24,114 nucleotides of DNA from Saccoglossus kowalevskii (Eukaryota > Hemichordata > Enteropneusta > Harrimaniidae), in NCBI RefSeq assembly GCF_000003605.2, contig NW_003126888.1, positions 255,282 through 279,395 of the forward strand. Reading direction: 5' to 3'. The number at the start of each line of letters is the position of its first letter. Position 1 is the stretch's first letter. The notes below the pieces were generated by a model. That model did no database searches. It was not told the DNA's origin and worked only from the letters and a program-made list of their open reading frames with translations. Made by a program: the position numbers and the translations under genes. Below, one piece after another: positions 9,901-18,524 of this stretch.

Positions 9901-12900
9901 TGTATTAGCCAATGTATTCGTATTCTTTTATTAGCAATATTCGTATCTTGTATTAGCCAATGTATTCGTATTCTTGTATTAGCTAATGTATTCGTATTCT
10001 TGTATTAGCAAATGTATTCGTATTCTTGTATTAGCAAATGTATTCGTATTCTTTTATTAGCCAATGTAGTCGTATTCTTGTATTAGCCAATGTATTCGTA
10101 TTCGTTTATTAGCCAATGTATTCGTATTCTTGTATTAGCCAATGTATTCGTATTCTTGTATTAGCCAATGTATTCGTATTCTTGTATTGGCCAATGTATT
10201 CGTATTCTTGTATTGGCCAATGTATTCGTATTCTTGTATTAGCCAATGTATTCTTATTCTTGTATTAGCCAATGTATTCGTATTCGTTTATTAGCCAATG
10301 TATTCGTATTCTTGTATTGGCCAATGTATTCGTATTCTTGTATTGGCCAATGTATTCGTATTCTTGTATTGGCCAATGTATTCGTATTCTTGTATTGACC
10401 AATGTACTCGTATTCTTTTATTACCCAATGTATTCATATTCGCTTACAGCACTCCCGGGCTTGTATACCACACAGAAGAAGATTCGGTTTTAGCAGTGCT
10501 GCCATTCTTCCATATATATGGTAATTTAATTACGCTAAACCTAACCCTCTCACAAGGAGCCAAGTGTGTTGCTATGTCAACATTCGACGCAGAACAGTCT
10601 TTAAAATGTATCCAAGAACATAAGGTTTGTGTATTTTCCCTACATTAATTTTTATGGCTTATTTTCGGTAAAAACTGATTATTTGGATTCTGAATTATAC
10701 ATTACCCGTATTTTCTGGACAGGCGACAATCGAACCATAACAAAGTGTCTCGCCACTGTAAGCAGACGTGTACCTTAATAGGCAATACCCACCGAAACGG
10801 TCACATGTATTTTGTGATAATAAAGCGGGGAAGTCGTTACCTGCGCATGCGTCAGGTGGCTATAGCGTGTCATTGTTCACAAACATGCGTCTACCCATGA
10901 ACATTTGCGTTCTTAGCGTGTGTTGTTATCATCGCTTGGAACTCAATTCCCGCGCGTGCGCAGGTGACGACCCTTTCGCTTTAATTAGCTTTTTCAATAT
11001 TCGTTCCAGAGCTCCGCGATACTTGTGGTTACATTTGATATGATTGTCATACATAGCATTTATTGTTCTAATTTGTGCACAGATTACGTCTTGGCCAATT
11101 GTGCCCCCCATCGCACTATTCCTTGCCAAACATCCTGTAGTAGATTGTTACGATGTTTCGTCTTTAAATAACATCTTAATTGGAGCTGCACCACTGAGTG
11201 AAGACCTTGCTGATGCTGTCATTAAACGTATTAACCGAAAACTGATAGTTAGACAAGGTGTGTATATGTAAGGGATAATCTTATAGCCGTTGACTAACCA
11301 TTCATGTCGATATAGAGATGTGTCGACTCGAATAGAGCATTGCTCACTGAGGGTCAACAATTCTGATATCGACCGAGGCTGATGGGGTCAACATTTTTGT
11401 AATTGGCTGCATTGTAAGATCTCTCCCGCCTAATTTTTCAATGACACCATCAACAATTTTCTCCATTCATAATCAGCTGTTTCATCACACTTTCAATGGT
11501 TCGTATGTATTTATATTCCATAATACCTTCCAAAATTTCTGTCACATTTAGGATTTTCGTAGGTATCAACTTATTACGGGTGACTGTTTGACATTTCAGA
11601 AGCCGTGACGTTTAGACATGATGCGTGTGCACATAGACTAAACAGCACACTGCTTATAAACAAAATGTAACAACACATGCGCAATTGCAGTTACACGATC
11701 TCGGATCCGCTGCATTACTAGCTGCCATGAGCACTGCTTTCATCTCTCCCATTTCATAACTAACACTTGTACTTGCCGCCATATTGAATATTGTGATTAT
11801 TGCACGCAGCATGCGCAGCGCGACGACCACCACGCTTTAAATGACCAATTTCATGAAGCTTAGATGTTGGTATAACACAACGAGTAATAAAATTACCTTG
11901 ATGAAATAAATAGAATTCGTCGGCATACGACGTCAAAAAATCCACGAATACAATGCGAATTGAATCTACCAGCGCTAGCTACGTACACGGTGCGGCGACC
12001 ACGGTCGCGCTGACTAACTGATATAGTCGTGTTTTTCGATGATTACCTCCCGGTTATTCACATAAACGTAACTGTTCCAAGTAATGCAAGATACCTTGTT
12101 GAGCAGATAATGTTACAGTTGTTCGACCTGTTCACAAATTAAGGTTCATTTTCCGAGAAAACGCAGACAAACCTCAACGATGAATCAGATTTTTTAGTAC
12201 CATCGCCGAAGCCTAACATCACGTCTGTTACCTCTGACAAGTCAATAAATAAATTATTGACCGCCAAATGCGCAAATCTGATTGGCTGATTGGGCTATTA
12301 AACACAGTATCTTAAAAGTACCTCAAATTACATGTCCATTACGTTGTTTACTTACACAATTTCAATAACATATAGTTACTAAATTTCAGGGTATGGACTG
12401 ACTGAAAATATTGTGACCCACATATGTTATGGTAATGATCCCACGAAGTGGACGCTTGGGTCATCTGGTATTTTGATACCGAACACTGAAGCGAAGGTAG
12501 TGTTACTTTTAACACACACTCTCCTAAAAAAGATTATTAGGCAAATCGGGATGCGGAATTTGTTTTTTCAGGATACAATATTACACGGAAACAATGTACA
12601 CGGTGTTCGACATTTTTTAGCAATTGTAATTTCATTTCAGTAATTCAATATTTACCATAGATCACTAACACTGAAAATGGCAGCACATTGGGGCCTGGTG
12701 AAACCGGAGAAATATGTCTTCGTGGACCCCAGCAAATGTTAGGATACCTTGGGAATGAAAAAGCAACACGGGACACAATAGATAAAGACAAATGGGTGCA
12801 CACAGGTATGACCATTGAATACTATTTTAATTATTATGTAGCATTCGTTAATGATTGAAACTGAACACCCGATTTATCACTTTGTTTACAGGTGATATTG

Positions 12901-13786
12901 GTTACATTGATGAACAAGAACAGCTTCACGTAGTGGATAGAATGAAGGAATTAATCAAATACAAGGCATACCAGGTAGTGTGCATTACACTGAAATAATA
13001 TTAGGATGAGAGGGAGAAATAAAGAAAGAAAGGGAGAATGGGGCTTGGTCTTACAGCTGTTCATTTCAATATGTTAAGTCTATAAGTTGCGTGAAGAAAT
13101 ATACAAAAAACATGAGTTATATTAACTGTCATTTAAAAATATTATCCCAGGTGGCACCGGCTGAGCTGGAGGCATTATTAATAAGTCATCCGGGTATTAA
13201 AGATGCTGGTGTCATTGGTGTACCACACGAAGAGGCTGGAGAGGTGCCAAAAGCTTTTGTAGTGCGGTCCAACACAAATATACTGGAGAAAGAAGTGTTC
13301 GATTTTATTGAAGGTATAACTACTGACAAAATAACTACACATCGTGATGATTTCTTTTATGTTGTGATCGGGATGCCTAATCCGAATATGTATTTAATGC
13401 AGCATCTATCAAGGTATCAAATAGTTACAATTAAGGATGTAGTAGATGTTTTTTCTTTGAAAATATCAAATTTACTTTTTTTCCCATATCCTCTTATACG
13501 AATATATAAAGCATGCATTCAACTAGAAAAAAACAAACAATTGTAGCGATGGTTCAAGAGGGTAATACATTTTGAGTAAATCTGAGATACAGTGTGTTTT
13601 ATAGTTTTATTACATTTAAAATAATACTTTCTAATGACAAGAGAGCAAATACAGAATTTGTTAATATTTTCAGGAAAATGTGCACCCTACAAGAAGCTAC
13701 GAGGAGGGATACAATTTGTAGACGAAATTCCGAAATCACAGAGTGGGAAGATTCTACGCCGAATATTAAAAGAAGCAAAATTATGA
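6788..13786 (+). CDS. 4-coumarate:CoA ligase / luciferase-like acyl-CoA synthetase (ANL superfamily), 12 coding exons
   Basis: The spliced product is 583 residues and should activate a carboxylic acid with ATP to an acyl-adenylate, then transfer it to CoA. Exons: 6788-6959, 7347-7450, 8294-8501, 8597-8700, 9405-9607, 10450-10624, 11083-11257, 12390-12496, 12661-12805, 12892-12974, 13151-13313, 13674-13786. Every intron is GT-AG and every junction keeps frame. Motifs in order: [10 protein letters not shown] at about 239-248 (P-loop), PFFHIYG 282-288, GAAPL 356-360, QGYGLTE 380-386, [11 protein letters not shown] 429-439, TGDIGYID 464-471 (ribose-binding Asp466), [13 protein letters not shown] 480-492 (hinge), VAPAELE from 493, and SGKILRR 570-576 with the catalytic Lys572. 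Length is slightly above the usual 540-560 because of an N-terminal extension. The ATG has A at -3 and G at +4. The hinge glycine is alanine (Ala490). Substrate cannot be read from sequence; a luciferase role is not implied. Family assignment is secure, exon edges nearly so. Confidence 0.94.
7281..7319 (+). promoter_or_regulatory. Possible internal promoter in intron 1: CRE, TATA-like box, inverted CCAAT
   Basis: A perfect palindromic CRE, TGACGTCA (7281-7288), is followed at once by TATAAG (7289-7294), a G-run and ATTGG (7315-7319). The cluster lies 28-66 nt upstream of exon 2. A transcript starting near 7315-7325 would meet a minimal ATG-TAG at about 7326 and then the in-frame ATG at 7391 (Met73). 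It would give a protein of about 511 residues without the presequence but with the C-terminal AKL. The motifs are seen; promoter function is inference. Confidence 0.35.
7347..7450 (+). other. Exon 2 with alternative in-frame start (Met73)
   Basis: This exon encodes residues 58-92, starting VYKSPLPD and including EYV-like and GNRTA segments typical of the start of 4CL-type enzymes. It contains the in-frame ATG at 7391 (Met73), with G at -3, the first plausible start for a transcript beginning inside intron 1. Acceptor ttcacag ends at 7346; donor ATG|GTAAG starts at 7451. Confidence 0.85.
7451..8293 (+). other. Intron 2
   Basis: Non-coding, starting GTAAGA and ending AATTAG. It contains two short perfect hairpins: TATTAATAAT arms at 7871-7880 and 7884-7893, and CGTCCGTA/TACGGACG arms at 8173-8180 and 8189-8196. 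The 102-codon frame at 7713-8021 resembles nothing I know. Confidence 0.6.
8701..9404 (+). other. Intron 4
   Basis: Non-coding, starting GTAAAG and ending TTTTCAG. It hosts the hAT-like MITE at 9125-9286; otherwise nothing was recognised. Confidence 0.7.
9125..9286. mobile_element. hAT-like MITE, diverged, in intron 4
   Basis: The left end CAGTGGCGGATCTAG matches the terminus of the element at 705-851. The interior again has a C-run (gggtcccccc and a run of nine C), and the right end (TCTATCCGTTCCGG) is a decayed complement of the left. No target duplication is clear. Confidence 0.55.
9405..9607 (+). other. Exon 5: ATP-binding P-loop of the synthetase
   Basis: This exon encodes residues 197-263 and contains the ANL signature [17 protein letters not shown], which binds the ATP phosphates. 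Acceptor tttcag ends at 9404; donor AG|GTAAGT starts at 9608, an almost ideal 5' splice site. It is the single strongest piece of evidence for the gene family. Confidence 0.93.
9783..10443 (+). repeat. 26-bp minisatellite in intron 5, about 25 copies
   Basis: The unit is close to cgtattcttgtattagcc plus aatgtatt, repeated about 25 times with few substitutions and one or two small indels. Three variants differ at the ttttattag, tgtattag and tgtattgg positions. ttggcc units cluster in the 3' half and the ttttatta form recurs at both ends. The array ends about 6 nt before the intron-5 acceptor (cgcttacag, ending 10449), so its last copy supplies that acceptor's upstream context. Long open frames across it on both strands are by-products of the unit lacking stops in its ttgg variant, not genes. 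Confidence 0.95.
10450..10624 (+). other. Exon 6: substrate-pocket segment with PFFHIYG
   Basis: This exon encodes residues 264-322, including [12 protein letters not shown], the conserved histidine-containing segment next to the acyl pocket in 4CL and luciferase. The acceptor lies at the end of the minisatellite; donor AAG|GTTTGT starts at 10625. Confidence 0.9.
10821..10983 (+). mobile_element. MITE family 1, copy E, full length (163 bp), in intron 6
   Basis: This is the best-preserved copy. The left end is TAAAGCGGGGAAGTCGT then TACCTGCGCATGCG. The right end is CGCGTGCGCAGGTGACGA then CCCTTTCGCTTTA, giving terminal inverted repeats of about 30 bp. Flanks fit a TA (or degenerate TTAA) target. 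It inserted in the sense of copy D and lies about 100 bp upstream of the exon 7 acceptor. No transposase is present. Confidence 0.8.
11258..12389 (+). other. Intron 7, the longest intron
   Basis: Starts GTGTGT and ends TTTCAG. It contains the solo MITE end at 11809-11840, a GCGACC-ac-GGTCGC palindrome near 11996 and paired ATTGG motifs near 12281-12291. No coding or RNA gene was recognised. Confidence 0.6.
11809..11840. mobile_element. Solo terminus of MITE family 2
   Basis: GCATGCGCAGCGCGACGACC followed by ACCACGCTTTAA matches the right end of the element at 2569-2701. No matching left end was found within the preceding 150 bp, so the element is truncated or rearranged. Confidence 0.5.
12661..13313 (+). 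other. Exons 9-11: end of the large domain, hinge and start of the C-terminal domain
   Basis: Exon 9 (12661-12805) encodes [14 protein letters not shown]. Exon 10 (12892-12974) encodes GDIGYID and the hinge [13 protein letters not shown]. Exon 11 (13151-13313) encodes [19 protein letters not shown] and a following DAGVIGVP / PKAFVV core. The hinge glycine usual in KYKG(Y/F)Q is alanine here (GCA codon, Ala490). Confidence 0.9.
13674..13786 (+). other. Exon 12: C-terminal catalytic lysine and PTS1-like AKL end
   Basis: Residues 547-583 include [16 protein letters not shown], whose Lys572 matches the lysine needed for adenylation in ANL enzymes. The protein ends Ala-Lys-Leu directly before TGA (13784-13786), fitting the peroxisomal PTS1 consensus (S/A/C)(K/R/H)L. 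Firefly luciferase and many acyl-CoA synthetases end in SKL. Confidence 0.9.
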
Positions 13787-14374
13787 ATTTACAATATATG
13801 CAAATATTACAAAATCAGGAATCGCTGAAAATTTGATATTCGAACAGCTAATTAAGAATGTTACCATAAAGTTTATTTACTAACGCGGGACACACTTATC
13901 TTTCTGCTATATGTCATACATCACATATGCATCTAATGTACTTATAATGTACCTTCTGTAATGTTTGTAAAATCAGATTTGTATGTATTATGGAACTCAC
14001 GGTCACTTGCAACATTATTCTCAGCGTTGATTTATTACTGTAACCCCTATTTTTTGTGAACAATTTTACATTTATATTCTAAATATCTCTAATACGAATG
14101 AAACTGTTTACTATTTTGAATATTAGTGTAACCGTTTATATGCAAAACATACGCAAATCATTTTGTGAAACCCTTTTTAGGGTCTATGATGAAATGTGCC
14201 TGTTTTAGCATGTACAATCTACATAATACACATTTTTTACAACTCGCATAGGGCATTATTTTCAGTTCAAACTATACTTCAGGTTGATATTGGCTTTCCC
14301 GCGTCTTTGGGATATTGAAGGTTTCCTAGAATAGATTATGAAGCAAATCCTTTGTCAGTGAAATAACATACTGC
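13787..14374 (+). other. 3' untranslated and intergenic sequence after the synthetase
   Basis: This stretch is AT-rich and has no convincing coding frame. I find no canonical AATAAA or ATTAAA; the nearest variant is CATAAA near 13864. The cleavage site is therefore not placed. Confidence 0.4.
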
Positions 14375-14961
14375 TGTCATAGGGGAAATTCTCTCTATCA
14401 CGTCCCCTTGAGGTACGGGATCGGAAAAGTCACTTAAGCCTTACAGTCAAATATACACACACAACGAAATACGTATCAATAGCTAGTCTTTAGCCACATC
14501 GAGAACGCCTCAAGGCAAACTGCCTCGTCCAAAGACTCTCCCTAGGACTGACTCGTCCGGAACTCTGCCCAGGACTGACCAAGACCCTTTCGCCCCGTGG
14601 AGCTCTCTCTGTGACCAAGGGCTTAGACCGTTTATTACGTATCAAAACTTAACCAATTACAAAGAAGTTTAAAGACTCTAGGGCGCAACCTTCACACATT
14701 CAAGTTGCACAATCAGACTAAATACTGGATACGTCATATCTACTGATTAATCGTCCGCTATATTACTAAACTACAAATACCAAACTGTCAGAAATAGTAG
14801 TTCGGATGGTGACGGTTATATCGTAATTAATTTCAAATCACTGAGTCAAGTTCCGCCCAGGACCTCGCATGAGTCTAAACGATGACAGATATAACACAGC
14901 CATTCACTAGTAACCAGCTAACCAAGTCGATCAACAGATACGCGAAAACTAATTCATGGCA
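14375..14961 (-). mobile_element. Probable solo LTR, copy B (587 bp)
   Basis: It is a direct-orientation relative of 5329-5949, beginning TGTCA and ending TGGCA (one change from TGACA). The outer quarters are well conserved, while the GACT-rich centre has diverged and is shorter. The minus-strand AATAAA is retained (TTTATT at about 14631). There is no adjacent internal retroelement sequence. Together the two copies bracket the synthetase gene. Confidence 0.6.
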
Positions 14962-16582
14962 ATGCTCACAAAATTGAGACTAAAAGGTACCGCGCACGAC
15001 CAGCATGCGACAAAGCAAATACCGGAATCAGAGTTAAGTTCTGGCGCCAACACCGACGCATAAATTACCAAGTCTTCTAGCGAAGAATCACATAACATGC
15101 AATAAATGGAAACAAGGGAATGAAGATAAATGATCATTCGAACTCATCTCCGACAGATTAATTGTTGGTTGCATGGCATCACATACTTATTTTTATAGAA
15201 AAGTAATTACCCCCTCTACGTCTTCTCTGTTTTCTTCTTCGTCTTCTCTTGCTCATGTGGAGTGGTCGCTGCAATAACAATATACAAGGAATGCTCGATT
15301 ATACAGTACTGGAACAAACACGTATGGAAATCACGAATACATTTTGCTTGCTAATCACGAATGCATTTTACACCTCTTTTTTTATTTGCCCATACCATCA
15401 AAGATGGAAGAGAGAGGTATATTAAGAAAAAAATATCTGTCGTCGCCGTCGTCGTCGCTGTCGTTGTTAATAATTGTTATTGTGTGCACTATATATAACT
15501 TTACAAATTCTATTCCAATTTTTTCAAACTTGGTCACCTATTTCATCAGTATAAAATCTTCCCTTAGTTTGAACAACAGATGTCCTGTGTGAAAATATCA
15601 TGTAAAAATTGAGAAAATCTGATAAAATATGTTGACTGTTTCTACTTGACGGATCACTGGTGATACACATTCAAAGGTCACTGATCCCAGTAGGAATATG
15701 CATTGTTGTATCATGTGTTCATTGAAGCAAATCATTTATCTTGTAATAATATCATTGGTAATGTATCTCCCAAATCCCATGGGACCACTAGACTGGGTTT
15801 TAATGCCAACTCATGGAGTTGAGTTCACAATGAACAAAGACACTCTAACTTCAGGATGAAAATTCAGCATTTATTCCCAACAAAATTCTCCAAATAAATC
15901 ATGTGACAAAACCCAATACAATAACAAATGAATTAATGGAAATCATTGATACATTGTAGATTGCATTCATCAAATAAATCTGATAATTAGAACATCAATG
16001 TGAGCAGCACTCCAAAATGTGTTTGTATTCATTCCTATGTTGAAAATCACATGTTCATCAACAGAACTCACCCCATGCCTGTCACTGTGATTTCAATGAA
16101 AATTACCTAACTCGAACTGTCCAATAAATAACCGCAGCTTATTAAATCAAGTTCCAGATGACTTAAGGCATTGGTTGCTGACAATTTGGTATGATTAATG
16201 GCAGAATTGTACCATTTCTGAACTCCACTGTGCCAATGATATCACATCATATTTACCTTAAATCCATCATGGCCGACTCAAGATCTCACAAAAGATATTT
16301 ATTTGTAAACTTTATTGGAAGTGCTGGACACCAAGATATACTGCTAGTCACTTATATTATATAGAGCTGCATGCGTACTAATTATGGTATTATGGATGTC
16401 ATAGTTGAATATCGAGAGCTAGATTTTCGTTATCGAAAATTAATATTTCAAATTATAGTGTTACTAGGAAATCCTGATTCTCAAAATTATGTCAGTTTTT
16501 AGAATCAGCATTCGTTATTGTTAAACCAACAATAGTAATAGATAATTGTTTAACTAAAATAAAATAATGTATTTAAAATGCC
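14962..16582. other. Non-coding AT-rich region
   Basis: It includes a short GTC-triplet tract (15437-15467) and a pyrimidine-rich stretch (15210-15250). The remaining frames are short and carry no recognisable domain. Part (15780-16300) reads like untranslated or repeat sequence, but I cannot show either. Confidence 0.35.
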
Positions 16583-16794
16583 ATGTACTATGACATATAC
16601 CGAACATCAACAAAACCATGTTCCTGGTTTTCTCGTAATACATGGGATTTTGAAAAACCTGCAATGATTGATGACCCAGAATGGTATATGCGTTATCTGT
16701 CTATCAGTTGTGACAACGCGAATTATAGTGAATTTAAAGCTGCACATGCAATATCTAGACATTGTGAACTTCACACTTCTTATTCCGAACAACA
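16583..16794 (+). other. Possible coding exon of unknown gene
   Basis: An ATG frame of 70 codons with a mixed, protein-like composition (SRNTWDFEKPAMIDDPEW, then SISCDNANYSEFKAAHAISR) runs to a near-ideal donor CAC|GTAAGTAAG at 16795. No acceptor is visible before it, so it would have to be a first exon. No family was recognised and no partner exon was found. It may be a genuine small gene fragment, a transposon relic or chance. Confidence 0.25.
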
Positions 16795-16924
16795 CGTAAG
16801 TAAGATATAAGCAGGGTTGTCTTAATAAGTTTATCTTAAGTTTTATTAGATTTATGTGGTCTAATGCAGATAACCTTTTGAGGCACAAGGGAAAAAAATC
16901 ACGATTTTACAAACAAAAAAGCTA

Positions 16925-17145
16925 CTAAAGATCTACTAAATGTCTGGTCATTGATTGGATCTCGTATTCGGAGTGTCCCGGATGTACCGGATTCTACTTC
17001 AGCTTCGTTCTTCCGTCATAATATTAACCGTGCCGACAAAACTCACATTAAAGGAAATTAATTCGGTTATTAATAGGTTAAAAGCGGGAAAATTGTACAG
17101 ATTAATAGGATATCTACGGAAATCTAATGGATTTTATTACTGAAT
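16925..17145 (+). pseudogene. Decayed reverse-transcriptase-like (LINE) fragment, tentative
   Basis: In one frame, LTLKEINSVINRLKAGK (near 17041-17090) resembles the segment just before the first RT motif of non-LTR retrotransposons (E..aI..LK..K..G.D.I). After a frame change the next bases read NRISTEI. An upstream stretch (SVPDVPDSTSASFFRHN) is open in another frame. Stops and frame changes would make it dead. The match is short and from memory of the family pattern. Confidence 0.25.
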
Positions 17146-18291
17146 GTACATTATTACTGCCGCACCTTTTGGAACAAAATACTAGGTTTTGGTATTTTTT
17201 TCAAAACCAATGGTTAAGTATAGAAATGCTTAAAAGACGAGAGTTTGTGATGTTTCTCAAAGTCATCATAATCAGTGCATGATAAATGTTTGTTCATTCT
17301 GTTAATTTTTTTTGAAATAATATTAGTTTCATTGAATCATTGTAGCTTGGCTGTGTGGCTTGGTTGTGTGGAATACCTCTACAATGGTACATTATAACTC
17401 TTGTGGTGCTTGACAACAAAATAGATTCCGATGATCATTTATGTTTGACTAAATTAAAATCATCCAAGTTCTAGCATTGTACATGCATTATTTTGTTTTA
17501 CATTTTTATTTCAAACCATATCCTAACAAAATATTTCCCCTGTGTTTCTATCATTGTATTCTGACAAATTGTTTACGAGGAAAATCTTTTTTTACTAACT
17601 TGATCAGTTATGTTCATATTTGATACAAAGGGGTTTTATATTCAGGCCGATTGTTTTATTTGACTCAGAAGACATTTACTTGACACACGTGCGTTCTCAA
17701 ATTTCAATTCAACAAATTACAAAAAACAGGAATTTGTGATTTGTCGTGACTTGGTAAGCATTACACAATTTAGGGATAAAAACAGAAGAATATAACTCAG
17801 CATAAAGCTAAATTAAATGTGCCATTGGTGTAAAACGTGCTTTCGGAAAATATGTATTAGAAACATGATGAGATAAGGGTGACCGTCAATTGTATCGATT
17901 ACAGTTCTGCATATCATTAGATGTTATAAGCAGTTTACAATTTGTATAAACGCCACAATAAATTGGTCATGTGACCAAAAGTGGTATAAATTCACAAGTC
18001 AAATTCAGTATCTATGTCGTCCTTAACTTTATGTACATGAAGGTTAGTCTTCCCAGGTCTTTCAGGGTTGTGGAAAGGTCGTATAGACTTCTAAAGAATT
18101 AATAATTATTAGTTTAATTCAACTTATTTGATGGTTTTAAAATCATTCTTCTGCTAAAACATATAGTCCTTGTATATAGTAGACAAAACGAGCGTAACAT
18201 GCCAAATATTACATGCCAACACAACAATGAAATTTTTATCTATGAGCTTTCATTATAGTTGTTTCACCCACCTTAGAATGTATGATTTTAT
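17146..18291. other. AT-rich region without recognisable features
   Basis: Stops are frequent on both strands. No repeats with clear ends and no RNA gene recognised. Confidence 0.35.
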
Positions 18292-18524
18292 GTTAGGGGA
18301 CGTCACAAAAATCACGTAACAAAATATTCTATTTCGATTGGCCGTTATAAATATTATATGACAAACAAATGGCAACCTGCCATTGGTCAGTTAGGTGACG
18401 TCATAAATGTCACGTACCAATGTATTAAATTTCGATTGGCTGTTGCAATATCACGTGATTAAGATTAAAATGGCAGCCAGCCATTGGTCAAGATAGCCTT
18501 AAAAGGAGGAATCGGACAACCAAT
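18292..18524. promoter_or_regulatory. Duplicated CRE / CCAAT / E-box module followed by a CArG or TATA-like box
   Basis: Two tandem units of about 98-101 bp (from 18292 and 18391) each hold an ACGTCA core (GGACGTCA at 18298; perfect TGACGTCA at 18396-18403), a TCACGTA, a TTTCGATTGGC (ATTGG at 18337 and 18435) and a CCATTGGTCA (ATTGG at 18382 and 18483). Unit 2 adds a CACGTG E-box (18452-18457). Next come CCTTAAAAGG (18497-18506), a perfect CArG that could also act as a TATA-like box, and CCAAT at 18520. The layout resembles a promoter, or an LTR U3 with duplicated enhancers. No downstream gene is identified. Confidence 0.45.

Larger units (their letters stand above)
11083..12496 (+). other. 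Exons 7 and 8: adenine-binding and acyl-pocket core
   Basis: Exon 7 (11083-11257) encodes a [17 protein letters not shown] segment and GAAPL. Exon 8 (12390-12496) continues across a phase-1 junction to complete QGYGLTE and then [18 protein letters not shown] and GYGLTE line the adenine and acyl sites in the family. Intron 7 (11258-12389) between them is the longest of the gene. A second acceptor-like tttcag near 12640 in intron 8 was rejected because it would give an immediate stop. Confidence 0.9.

Noticed and set aside
9589-10648. Long overlapping open frames rich in Tyr/Ser/Ile on both strands
   Set aside because: They are products of the 26-bp minisatellite, whose unit lacks stops in several phases. 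The + strand frame merely runs into exon 6.
10768-11043. 91-codon frame in intron 6
   Set aside because: It spans the family-1 MITE copy and intron sequence, with no conserved protein features.
12413-12643. Separate small gene at exon 8
   Set aside because: It is exon 8 read through into intron 8; the conserved sequence stops at the GCGAAG|GTAGTG donor.
15437-15467. GTC-triplet tract as a coding homopolymer repeat
   Set aside because: Short and imperfect, inside a frame without other coding support. Treated as a simple microsatellite.
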